Shown piece after piece: positions 23,075-31,089 of a stretch of DNA of 43,304 nucleotides. The DNA is taken from NCBI GenBank assembly GCA_028817905.1, contig JAPPOR010000984.1, positions 1 to 43,304 on the forward strand, in the 5' to 3' direction. The notes under the pieces were generated by a model. That model saw nothing but the letters and a program-made list of their open reading frames with translations, made no database searches and was not told where the DNA came from. This DNA comes from Myxococcales bacterium. GTDB lineage: Bacteria > Myxococcota_A > Polyangia > Polyangiales > JAFGIB01. Numbering within the stretch: the first letter of the stretch is position 1; every line of letters begins with the position of its first letter. Position numbers and translations under genes: made by a program.

Positions 23075-26023
23075 TTAGCCTTTCAAATCAAACGCTTCGG
23101 CGATCAACTTGGCCTGTTCGAGCTTGTGCGCTGCCAGGCTTCCCGTCGCTGGGCTGGCGCTTTCAGGTCGCGACACGCAGCGTAGGGTGAAGCGCTCCCC
23201 CACCATTTCTGGCAGCCGGGCGCGCATCATGTACCAGGCCCCCATATTCCATGGTTCTTCCTGGACCCAAATGAGGTCTTTGGTCCCCTCGTACGGCTGC
23301 AGGACTTCTCGAACGTGGTCCGGGTTGAGCGGGTACAATTGCTCGATCCGGATGATGGCCACGTGGTCAGCTCCGCGTGATGCCCGCTCCGCGGCCAGCT
23401 CATAGTAGATCTTGCCCGAGCACATCAACACGCGCGTCACGCTCTTCGGATCGGTGTCTCCCTGGTCGGGAATGATGCGCTGGAACCGTCCTTCTGCGAG
23501 GTCCTCCATCTTGCTCGAGGCGGCCGGGGCGCGCAGTAGGCTCTTTGGGGACATGACGATCAGCGGCTTGCGGAAGGGCCGCAGCACCTGCCTACGCAAC
23601 GCGTGGAAGAACTGCCCCGGCGTCGTCAGGTTGCACACCTGCATGTTGTCTTCGGCGCACAGGGTTAGCCAACGTTCTAGGCGAGCGCTCGAGTGCTCGG
23701 GCCCCTGACCCTCAAAGCCGTGGGGCAACAGGCACACCAGGCCGCTCAGCCGATACCACTTGTCTTCGCTTGATGACAGGAACTGATCGATCAGAACCTG
23801 CGCGCCGTTGCAGAAGTCGCCGAACTGCGCCTCCCAAATGGTGAGGCCATCCGGGGTGTCCAGGCTAAAGCCGTATTCGAAGCCAAGAACTCCGGCTTCG
23901 GAGAGTGGGCTGTCCCAAACCTCGAAGCGGCCCTGATCATGCGAGAGAAACGCCAGCGGCGTGTACAGACGTCCGGTCAGGTTGTCGTGCAGCACCGCGT
24001 GCCGGTGGCTGAATGTCCCCCGTCGAGCGTCCTGGCCGCTGAGTCGGACGGGGGTCCCTTCCGTGACCAGCGAGGCATAGGCGAGCGTCTCGGCTGTGCC
24101 CCAGTCTAGGCCGCGTTTGCCTGTGCCTTGGTCGCGTCGCTGTTGCATCAGGCGCTTGAGTTTCGGGTGGACGTTGAAGTCGCCCGGGACATCCGTGACC
24201 CGTACAAGCAGATCGCGCAACCGATCCATCGGAACGGCCGTTTCCACCTCTTCGCATTCCGGGTCCTTTCCGCCCCTGTATCCAGCCCACAGACCCTGCA
24301 TCGAGTAGGCTGGAGGGACGAACCCCTGTTCGCGCGTAGCTGCAAGCGCCTCTTCGAGCACCGCTCGACGGGCCTTCTCGATGTCCTTGGCCTTGTCTTC
24401 TGTTACGCTGCCCAGTTCGACGAGGCGCCTGACATAGACTTCGCGTACGGATGGCTTGGCGTCGACGGCCGAGTACATGATCGGTTGGGTGAAGCGCGGC
24501 TCGTCCGCCTCATTGTGCCCATAGCGCCGGTAGCAGTACATGTCGATGACGACGTCTCGGCCGTAGCGCTGGCGGAACTCCATGGAGAGCTGGACCACCT
24601 GGGCAACCGCTTCCGGGTCCTCGCCGTTGACGTGGAACACCGGGCAACGCAGCATGCGGGCTATATCCGTGCAGTAGCGCGTCGAGCGTGAATCGTGCCA
24701 GTTGGTCGTGAAGCCGATCTGGTTGTTGATAACGACGTGCACGGTGCCGCCGGTTGTGTAGCCGCGCAGCTCGCCGAGGTTGAGGGTTTCGGCCACGATG
24801 CCTTGACCGATGAAGGCTGCATCGCCATGAATCAGGAGCGGCACGACCTTCTTGCGCTCCAGGTCGCCCCGCCTGTCCTGCTTGGCTCGCACGCGCCCCG
24901 TGACCACCGGGTTGACGAACTCCAGGTGGCTGGGATTGAACGCGAGGGTAAGGTGGATCTTGTGCCCGTTGGCCAGTACCCGGTCCGATGAGTAGCCCAT
25001 GTGGTACTTCACATCCCCGCCGCCCATGACCAGTTCCGGGTTTTCGTCCTCGAAACCGGCGAAGATCTCTTTGAGGCTCTTCTCCATGACGTTGGCCAGG
25101 ACATTGAGGCGGCCGCGGTGGGCCATTCCGATGACGACCTCTTCGATACGGTGCTTGGCCGCCTCGTCGATCACGAGCTCGAGCAATGGGATGATGCTCT
25201 CGGCGCCCTCAAGGGAGAACCGTTTCACGCCCACGTACTTGGTGTGGAGGAACTGCTCGAAGATCTCCGCGTCGATGAGCTTTGACAGAATGCGCACCTG
25301 CTGGTCGTGTGCGAGATCTATCCGGTTGCAAGTCGACTCCATGCGCTCTTGGAGCCAGCCGCGGATCTCGGGCTCCTCGATGTTCCGGTACTCGGCACCG
25401 ATCGTCCGGCAGTACGTCTCTTTGAGGCGGCGAACGAACTCTCGCAGAGGGAGCTTTGAAGGCCCGGCGAAGTTGCCGGTTGCGAACATCGTGTCCGGAT
25501 CTACATCTGCCAGGCGAAAGCGTTCCAGGGACAGCTCGCTCATATCGGGCGGCTCGAGGTCCAGTGGATCCACGTTGGCAAAACGGTGACCACGCATGCG
25601 GTAGCCATTGACCAGGGCGGTCATGTGCTCCTGGTATTCTTGGTTCAGTCCACTCTCGTCCGGCATGACCCACCGGCCGACGCTGGTCGTGGGTGCGTAG
25701 TCGTCCAACGCGCCGCCTCCGCCGAACCCATTGCCATTGGTCGCGTCTTGCGCTCCGTTCTGGGGAGGGTGCGGTTCTGCGGGGAGGGCCGAAGCGTTGT
25801 CGTTGGCGCCCGTGCGACCGGGCCGCTTCGGCCCCGCCAATAGCTCAGCGCCCGGCGAGCATGCTGGAGGTGGTGGAAGGGTTGCTGAGCGTAGCAACTT
25901 CGCCTTGTCTGCGACGGTCATGCTTTCGAAGTACCGCTGCCAGCTCGCGTCAACCGCCCGTGGATTCTCTCGGTAGCGAAGGTACTGCTCCTCGACCAAG
26001 CCCTGGTTTATGCCGAAGTCCAT
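23075..26023 (-). CDS. sucA: 2-oxoglutarate dehydrogenase E1 component
   Basis: E1 decarboxylates 2-oxoglutarate and passes the succinyl group to E2 lipoate in the TCA cycle. The 982-residue length is near the usual 930-1000. The N-terminus (NQGLVEEQYLRYRENPRAVD) is typical for docking to the complex. MAHRGRLNVLANVMEK lies near residue 298 and the thiamine diphosphate/magnesium region GDAAFIGQGIVAETLNLGEL begins near 396. ATG 26023 follows GAAGGA by five bases. The E2 (sucB) and E3 (lpd) genes are not next to it; korAB follows instead. Confidence 0.96.
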   Translation of the reverse strand: MDFGINQGLVEEQYLRYRENPRAVDASWQRYFESMTVADKAKLLRSATLPPPPACSPGAELLAGPKRPGRTGANDNASALPAEPHPPQNGAQDATNGNGFGGGGALDDYAPTTSVGRWVMPDESGLNQEYQEHMTALVNGYRMRGHRFANVDPLDLEPPDMSELSLERFRLADVDPDTMFATGNFAGPSKLPLREFVRRLKETYCRTIGAEYRNIEEPEIRGWLQERMESTCNRIDLAHDQQVRILSKLIDAEIFEQFLHTKYVGVKRFSLEGAESIIPLLELVIDEAAKHRIEEVVIGMAHRGRLNVLANVMEKSLKEIFAGFEDENPELVMGGGDVKYHMGYSSDRVLANGHKIHLTLAFNPSHLEFVNPVVTGRVRAKQDRRGDLERKKVVPLLIHGDAAFIGQGIVAETLNLGELRGYTTGGTVHVVINNQIGFTTNWHDSRSTRYCTDIARMLRCPVFHVNGEDPEAVAQVVQLSMEFRQRYGRDVVIDMYCYRRYGHNEADEPRFTQPIMYSAVDAKPSVREVYVRRLVELGSVTEDKAKDIEKARRAVLEEALAATREQGFVPPAYSMQGLWAGYRGGKDPECEEVETAVPMDRLRDLLVRVTDVPGDFNVHPKLKRLMQQRRDQGTGKRGLDWGTAETLAYASLVTEGTPVRLSGQDARRGTFSHRHAVLHDNLTGRLYTPLAFLSHDQGRFEVWDSPLSEAGVLGFEYGFSLDTPDGLTIWEAQFGDFCNGAQVLIDQFLSSSEDKWYRLSGLVCLLPHGFEGQGPEHSSARLERWLTLCAEDNMQVCNLTTPGQFFHALRRQVLRPFRKPLIVMSPKSLLRAPAASSKMEDLAEGRFQRIIPDQGDTDPKSVTRVLMCSGKIYYELAAERASRGADHVAIIRIEQLYPLNPDHVREVLQPYEGTKDLIWVQEEPWNMGAWYMMRARLPEMVGERFTLRCVSRPESASPATGSLAAHKLEQAKLIAEAFDLKG

Positions 26024-26404
26024 CTTGTCCTTCTCTCGCCGGCGCCGCCGCGCGTCGAAAGCCGGCCATCGAGCTCAGCTTCCAGACGCTGGCTCATCGT
26101 TTTTCCCGGAAGACCATGAAACGCCGCCGCGCATGTCGGTCACAAGGGGCGCAGGTGGGTCTTTCCGCGCCCTTGCGTTCCGGATCCGGGCGATGGCGCG
26201 CCGCGCGTGGTCCATGCGATAGGGGCATAGCTCAGCCGACCGCTATCGGCAATCCGGATCGGAAACCCAACGTGCGCTCCTTTTCCGATAGGTTTCGGAA
26301 GTGGCTAGGCCGGGGTCGTTCCTGACTTCGACGCCTCGCTTGCCCTTCGAGTCCACGGCGCCTCCGTCGCCCTAGAAAGTACGGGGAGTATTCCTGCCGG
26401 GCGT

Positions 26405-26420
26405 CGAAAGCCCTGTGAAG
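26405..26420. repeat. Direct-repeat motif upstream of sucA, copy A
   Basis: CGAAAGCCCTGTGAAG is identical to copy B 149 bases away. Read on the minus strand the similarity continues on both sides for roughly 26-28 bases, and a GGGC/GCCC stem is retained although the loops differ in length. This suggests a conserved regulatory or structured element. Confidence 0.6.
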
Positions 26421-26553
26421 CCGAAACCCTGAAGGGTCGATGCCTACCTGATCGGATGTAGCCTGGACCGACTCCGGGGCCGACAGCGGCGCAGTCCGGC
26501 TTTTCGGCGCTGGCGGGGGGGGGTCCGGCGCTGGTTGCGATCGGGGAGCGGGC

Positions 26554-26569
26554 CGAAAGCCCTGTGAAG
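26554..26569. repeat. Direct-repeat motif upstream of sucA, copy B
   Basis: The second exact copy of the 16-base motif. On the minus strand it reads into GGGC TTTCG GCCC, a compact hairpin; copy A forms GGGC TTTCGAC GCCC. Its distance to the sucA start is about 530 bases. Confidence 0.6.
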
Positions 26570-26681
26570 TCCGAACCCAAGCGAGGCGCCGTGACGTCGT
26601 TTGCCCATTCCGGAATCCGTGCACCCTGATCACGTCGCCACATGGTTGCAAAATCGGGACAGGGCGCCGTTTTACTGCCAC

Positions 26682-27164
26682 ATGGGACACCACGCTGCGG
26701 TCAAGGAAAGCCCCGAAGCCAACGATGCCCCCGACATGTTTCAGGAGCTTGAGTTGAGTCTGGAAGCGTTTCCGCTCTTGACCGAGGCCATCGCCAAGGG
26801 TGGGCGGCGCATGCGAAGCGAATTGCTTGAATTCGCGATGGCGGCGCGCTGGAAGCGTGCACCGCGCATCAAGCGCAATCTGATGGCGCGAGTGTATCTG
26901 CACCAGGACGAGATTCCGGACGTGGCCATTGTTCGAGACATCTCCGAAAGCGGGGTGCGCGTCTGGGTGGACCGCGGTTGCTCGCTCGATGCCGCTGTCA
27001 CCGGCACGATCATGGAGATCAAGGTGCCGGGAACGCGGGAATACGTGGCGGTCACTGCGGAACTCGTTCGCGTTGTGGACGCCAAAACCCGCAGGGGGAT
27101 GGAGCTTGCGTTCCGCTTTGTCGTCCCCAGCCCGATGCTGAGCAAGCTGCTGTCTTCGGTGTAG
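26682..27164 (+). CDS. PilZ-domain protein, putative c-di-GMP receptor
   Basis: From ATG 26682 this gives 160 residues; the frame opens as far back as TTG 26601 and could also start at ATG 26733. None has a clear Shine-Dalgarno sequence. The C-terminal 100 residues look like a PilZ domain: KRAPRIKRNL at 58-67 followed by DISESG at 86-91 (the DxSxxG motif). The first motif is KxxxR rather than the canonical RxxxR, so c-di-GMP binding may be weakened. The first 50 residues are helical and acidic. It is a stand-alone gene, convergent with the prolyl oligopeptidase gene. Confidence 0.75.
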   Translation: MGHHAAVKESPEANDAPDMFQELELSLEAFPLLTEAIAKGGRRMRSELLEFAMAARWKRAPRIKRNLMARVYLHQDEIPDVAIVRDISESGVRVWVDRGCSLDAAVTGTIMEIKVPGTREYVAVTAELVRVVDAKTRRGMELAFRFVVPSPMLSKLLSSV

Positions 27165-27166
27165 GG

Positions 27167-27185
27167 GGCTAGCCCAGGGCTAGCC
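27167..27185. terminator. Perfect hairpin between convergent genes
   Basis: GGCTAGC CCAGG GCTAGCC is a 7-bp perfect stem with a 5-base loop, two bases after the PilZ stop and eight before the stop codon of the opposing gene. Its position suits a shared bidirectional terminator or 3'-end barrier, although no U-tract is present. Confidence 0.45.
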
Positions 27186-27193
27186 TGCGTCCA

Positions 27194-29413
27194 TCACTGC
27201 CCGGCAGGCGCGGGCGGCGAGCCGAGTGCGGCGCGGAGAAAGGCGTGCTGGCGGGCCACCTTTTCGACCAAGTCGGTCAAGCGTGTGCCCCTGCCGTGCC
27301 CCATTTTGCGTTCCATGTGGAAGTAGATCGGTCGCCCGGAGGAGGTTGCCTGCTGTAGCCGCGCCGCGAACTTGGTCGAGTGCGCCCAGTGGACGCGCGT
27401 GTCGTGGTCGGCGGTTTCGATCAACACTGCGGGATAGCGGGTGCCGTCCTTGACTTGATGGTACGGCGAGTAGCTCTGCAGGTAATTCACCATGTCCGGA
27501 TCGGTGGGGTCGCCGTACTCGCTAACCCAGAGCTCCGCCGGTGGAAAGTTCACGTATCGGACCATGTCATACAGCCCCACGCTGGCGATCGCTGCCGCGA
27601 ATCGCTTCGGCGAGCGGGTGATCATCGCGCCCATCAAGAGCCCGCCATTCGAACCGCCAGCGATCGCGATTCGGTCAGGACGGCTCAGGCCACTGTCCGA
27701 GAAGAATGCGATCGCGGCCTCGAAGTCCTCAAACACGTGGTGCTTGTTCTTGAGCATGCCGGCCCGGTGCCAGGTTTCCCCGAACTCGCCGCCGCCACGT
27801 AGGTTTGCAACCGCGAAGACCCCCCCTTGCTCGATCCAGTGCAGGGCGGTGCGAGTAAAGGAGGGTAGCAGTGAGACGTCGAAGCCACCGTAGCCGCGCA
27901 GCAGGACCGGGGCTGTTCCGTTGGGTTTGAGATCCCGCCTGTGTACGTAGAAGACGTTGATCGGCGTGCCATCCTGCGATTTGGCCTGGCCTCTCCGAAG
28001 CGTCAGGTTGGCGGTGTCGAGATTGTGCGCCACCTGGTGGACACGCGTCGGCTGCTCGGCGCCCAGTTGGAACTGATAGATAGTAGGTGGGATGAAGAAC
28101 GAGCTAAATGCGAAGTGCAGCCGGTCGCTGTCATGGGTGGACGACAGGCTTTCCACCGACCCGTCGCTCGGTAGGGCGATATCGCCGACGTGCCGACCAT
28201 CGATGCTGAAGAGCTTCAGCTCCGACCGGACATTGCGGATCATGTGAACCGCCAGGTGACCTTTCAGGATCGTCCACGAGTCGATAGTTGCGTCAGACTG
28301 GGGCACCAGATCGCGCCAGTTGTTGCGGTCGGCGGCGGCGTCGGGAGCGACCCGCACGATGCGGTTGCGTGGCGCGCCTTCGTTGGTGAGCAAGTAGAGC
28401 TGGCCATCGTGCACCACGCCACTTGTTAGTTTGTCGCGACCTTTCGTGAGCGCCTGTAGTGGGTGCGACGAATCCGGCGCGTCTACGCGCTGTGCGGGTG
28501 CCTCACCCCGATCCAGCAGCCACAGGTCCGAGGCGGTCCAACCTCGGAAGTTCGTCAGTAGCAGGTAGCGGTCTGCGTCGCCCACCTCGGGTGTGGGAAA
28601 GTCCGTGCCTGTGTCGCTCTGAAACACCATTGGGTCTGCGCCCGGGTCCGTTCCGAGACGGTGAAAGAACACGCCCGGGAAGTAGCTATCTTCGTGGTTG
28701 GCGTCGTAGTGCGGCTCGCCGGGTTTCGGATAGCGGGTATAGTAGAAACCACTTTCATCGTGGAGCCAGCTGAGCGATGTCCACTTCGCGTGGTCGATCA
28801 CATCCGGCAGCGGCTCGCCAGTGTCTGCGTCGATCACGGACAGCTGCGCGCGCTCGTCGCCGTTCTTGGAGATGCCGAGCGCAACGTAGCGCCCGCCGGG
28901 TGACGGGACGATGTAGTCGAGGGCGGCTCTCGGGCCGGTCGACAGCGGGTCCACCAGCATGCTCGGGCCGTTCTGGCCCAGCATGTACAGGGCGGCCTGC
29001 TCGCGCGCGCCTTCGCGCATGGTGAAGAAGACCCGCTGTCCGCCGCGCCGGACTTCGCCGATCATCCCGATCGCCAGGAGTTCCCGCAGCCTGGCCTCCG
29101 ACTTGGGTTCCCGATGCGGAGCCAGGGCTCGGGCGGTCACGTCGGTTTGGGCGTCGATCCATTCGGACGTCAGGGGTGATTCTGTTTCGAGCGCCCGAAA
29201 GGGATCGACGATCTGGAGCCCGCCCACGCTCTCGGTGACAGAACCCAGTTTGGCCTGGGCGTTGAGCTGGGCAAGCTCGGCACCTACCTTGTCTTCTGGG
29301 CTGGGCTGTGCCGCTCTGGAGTCTTGCCGGGGCATGGTGGCCTGAGGCTCCGGCCGGCCCGTCCGGCAGGAAAGCAAGAGCAGTCCGGCGAGTAGCGCGT
29401 GGAGAGGATGCAT
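27194..29413 (-). CDS. Prolyl oligopeptidase family (S9A) lipoprotein
   Basis: The 739-residue enzyme should cut short peptides after proline. I start at ATG 29413 (MHPLHALLAG...), giving a lipoprotein signal ending LLLLSC (Cys16); a longer frame reaches 29488. The N-terminal VDPFRALE and WIDAQ blocks and a seven-bladed propeller region precede the C-terminal alpha/beta hydrolase domain. The triad is Ser588 in GGSNGG, Asp671 in DHDTRV and His706 in MGHGRG, with spacing close to porcine prolyl oligopeptidase. Lipidation places it in the periplasm or on the surface, unlike the usual cytoplasmic enzyme. Confidence 0.92.
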   Translation of the reverse strand: MHPLHALLAGLLLLSCRTGRPEPQATMPRQDSRAAQPSPEDKVGAELAQLNAQAKLGSVTESVGGLQIVDPFRALETESPLTSEWIDAQTDVTARALAPHREPKSEARLRELLAIGMIGEVRRGGQRVFFTMREGAREQAALYMLGQNGPSMLVDPLSTGPRAALDYIVPSPGGRYVALGISKNGDERAQLSVIDADTGEPLPDVIDHAKWTSLSWLHDESGFYYTRYPKPGEPHYDANHEDSYFPGVFFHRLGTDPGADPMVFQSDTGTDFPTPEVGDADRYLLLTNFRGWTASDLWLLDRGEAPAQRVDAPDSSHPLQALTKGRDKLTSGVVHDGQLYLLTNEGAPRNRIVRVAPDAAADRNNWRDLVPQSDATIDSWTILKGHLAVHMIRNVRSELKLFSIDGRHVGDIALPSDGSVESLSSTHDSDRLHFAFSSFFIPPTIYQFQLGAEQPTRVHQVAHNLDTANLTLRRGQAKSQDGTPINVFYVHRRDLKPNGTAPVLLRGYGGFDVSLLPSFTRTALHWIEQGGVFAVANLRGGGEFGETWHRAGMLKNKHHVFEDFEAAIAFFSDSGLSRPDRIAIAGGSNGGLLMGAMITRSPKRFAAAIASVGLYDMVRYVNFPPAELWVSEYGDPTDPDMVNYLQSYSPYHQVKDGTRYPAVLIETADHDTRVHWAHSTKFAARLQQATSSGRPIYFHMERKMGHGRGTRLTDLVEKVARQHAFLRAALGSPPAPAGQ

Positions 29414-29488
29414 GCGTCCATAGATACCGGGGCGCTCAGGCCTCGAGCAACGGTTTCCTTTTCGCGCCCGCGGATCTATCACCCCCAC

Positions 29489-29881
29489 ATGGAGCGCATG
29501 TTCTTACTGCTTTCGGGGATCTCGGGCTTTCTGGCGGTAGCACTGGGAGCCTTTGGTGCCCACGGGCTCAAGTCGAAGCTGGCGGGGCTTCCTGAAGCGG
29601 TCCAGCGGCTCGGCTGGTGGGAGACGGCCGCGCACTACCACCTGGTACACGCGCTTTCACTTGGCCTCGTCGGGGCGCTTGCCACCCGTCTTTCGCCGGC
29701 CGCACCGACGTTGGTTTCCGTAGCCGGCTACGGGTTCTTGGCAGGTACGCTGCTTTTCAGCGGCAGTCTGTACGTGATGACTCTCACAAACATACGGGTC
29801 CTTGGGGCGGTGACCCCCCTGGGCGGCCTATGTCTGTTGGCTGGCTGGGGTGCGCTCGCGCTCGCCGCATGGAAGCTGTAG
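29489..29881 (+). CDS. DUF423 family membrane protein
   Basis: The 130-residue protein has four hydrophobic segments and the family hallmark VALGAFGAHGLK near the N-terminus, then WETAAHYHLVHALSLG. Members such as E. coli YgdD are inner-membrane proteins of unknown function. ATG 29489 and ATG 29498 are both possible; GGAG sits just before the second. It is divergent from the prolyl oligopeptidase gene across a 75-base promoter region. Its 3' end is followed by copy 1 of the dispersed repeat. Confidence 0.85.
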   Translation: MERMFLLLSGISGFLAVALGAFGAHGLKSKLAGLPEAVQRLGWWETAAHYHLVHALSLGLVGALATRLSPAAPTLVSVAGYGFLAGTLLFSGSLYVMTLTNIRVLGAVTPLGGLCLLAGWGALALAAWKL

Positions 29882-29952
29882 GTAGCGGGGCTCCGTCCGA
29901 GGCCAACGAGGCATGGGACCCCCGGAGCGCGCCAGCGCGACCTAGCGACCTA

Positions 29953-30034
29953 GCGACCTTGTCCAAGCGCATCGAATCAAGGCAACGCGATCAAACTTGA
30001 CGCAAACGCTCGCGAAACGCTGACTCAAGGTCGC
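29953..30034. repeat. Dispersed 82-bp inverted-repeat element, copy 1
   Basis: The element begins GCGACCTTG and ends CAAGGTCGC, a perfect 9-bp terminal inverted repeat. Its reverse complement matches copy 2 with about 12 differences over 83 positions by eye, including a 26-base identical core. It sits between the convergent DUF423 and DUF4340 genes; its last base is part of the DUF4340 stop codon. Extra CTAGCGAC units flank the left end. Confidence 0.85.
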
Positions 30035-31074
30035 TAGGGGTGCCCAGGGATGACCTGCTTCGGATGCACGACATTGACCGGAGGTTTGGCCGAGGCCGAG
30101 GCGCCCTCCTTGGGCGGCGGATCCTTCTTGAAGTCGTCCGGACCCTGGGACAGCCTGTCGCCCATGAAGCTCGAGATCTGGTATAGAACCTCGTCGCCTT
30201 CCTTTCGCAGATAGTAGTTGGAGCCGACTTTCGCGCCGACACGCAGCAGCACCTGGCTGGGTCCGGCGTCATTGCTCAACTCCAACAGGACCTTGGACTT
30301 GCCAGCATCGTCGACGCCAGCGCTCGCCAACGTGACGTCCGGCTTGGCGAAGTCCACGGCACGCAGGTGCACCGCAGTACCGACCATCGACTTGACCTTT
30401 CCGGGGTCAAACTCGGGGATCGCCTTTTCTCCCTCGGCTTGCTTGAATGCATCGCCGTCCTTTTCGAAACGAAGGGTGCCCTTTTCGTTCTCCACTGTCA
30501 CGGCGACCACGTCGTCCTGCTCCAGGTCGGTGATCGTTCGGTCACGCCACTCCTTCACTGCTTTGTCGAAAGCAAAGCGGATGGAGCCCTTGACGGCTGC
30601 GACCTTGTCGTTGCCCTCCATCCGGACCATCGTGTTGCCCGAGCGGTACGCTCCGATCCACAAGTCCGCCAGCACCTTGTCGCCCTGCTTGGCAACGACG
30701 TGGATACCCTTGTCCTGGGTGACTTCCAGCAACTCGTGGTTTTCCTTGCGGGTGGCCGCGACCGCGGTGACCTCGAGACCCGCGAGCTTGCCGAGGGCGG
30801 TCTCTAGGGCGGTCGTCGCGGCTTTTGCCTCTACTGGCGCGGAGACTTTCCAGCCCTTACCCTCTTCCGAACTCGGATCCTTGACGAGGGTTACAGCCTC
30901 CTTCTCCGGCGGCTTCACTTCCAGTCGGTCGATGGAGTCCTTTTCCATCTTCGGCAGCTCGACACTGATATCGGCTCCGCGGCTGTCTTCAGCCTCCCGC
31001 GCATTGAGCTGAACGAGGGTCATTCCTGCGAGAACGACCAACACTCCCAGCGCGATCATCAGTTTCTTCGACAT
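30034..31074 (-). CDS. DUF4340 domain protein of an ABC/GldG-type operon
   Basis: The 346-residue protein has one N-terminal membrane anchor (about 4-24) and a long extracytoplasmic part made of repeated mixed strands (KEAVTLVKDP, GTLRFEKDGDAF, QVLLRVGAKVGSNYYLRK), fitting DUF4340. The C-terminus is Pro/Lys-rich. Proteins of this type are typically encoded next to GldG-like genes. GGGAG lies just before ATG 31074, 15 bases after the GldG-like stop. It probably works with the ABC complex at the membrane; the substrate is unknown. Its stop codon lies at the edge of the dispersed repeat. Confidence 0.75.
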   Translation of the reverse strand: MSKKLMIALGVLVVLAGMTLVQLNAREAEDSRGADISVELPKMEKDSIDRLEVKPPEKEAVTLVKDPSSEEGKGWKVSAPVEAKAATTALETALGKLAGLEVTAVAATRKENHELLEVTQDKGIHVVAKQGDKVLADLWIGAYRSGNTMVRMEGNDKVAAVKGSIRFAFDKAVKEWRDRTITDLEQDDVVAVTVENEKGTLRFEKDGDAFKQAEGEKAIPEFDPGKVKSMVGTAVHLRAVDFAKPDVTLASAGVDDAGKSKVLLELSNDAGPSQVLLRVGAKVGSNYYLRKEGDEVLYQISSFMGDRLSQGPDDFKKDPPPKEGASASAKPPVNVVHPKQVIPGHP

Positions 31075-31089
31075 AGCGTCGTCTCCCTC

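Larger units (their letters stand above)
26024..26681. other. Long non-coding region upstream of sucA
   Basis: No convincing coding sequence was found in 658 bases between sucA (minus) and the PilZ gene (plus), so it should hold both promoters. Visible structure: an 8-bp inverted repeat ATCGGAAA/TTTCCGAT (26258-26265 and 26282-26289), two copies of a 16-base direct repeat that lie beside conserved GGGC/GCCC arms (listed separately), a 12-base echo of one copy at 26052-26063, and a G9 run at 26515-26523. Confidence 0.5.

Noticed and set aside
26225-26300. tRNA-like start GGGGCATAGCTCAGC
   Set aside because: The following bases lack the GGTAGAGC D-arm end, a paired anticodon arm and a TTCRA T-loop, so no cloverleaf forms.
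26515-26523. G9 run as a G-quadruplex or phase-variable tract
   Set aside because: It is a single G-run in non-coding DNA with no reading frame to switch and no clear set of four G-tracts; it may also be a sequencing artefact.
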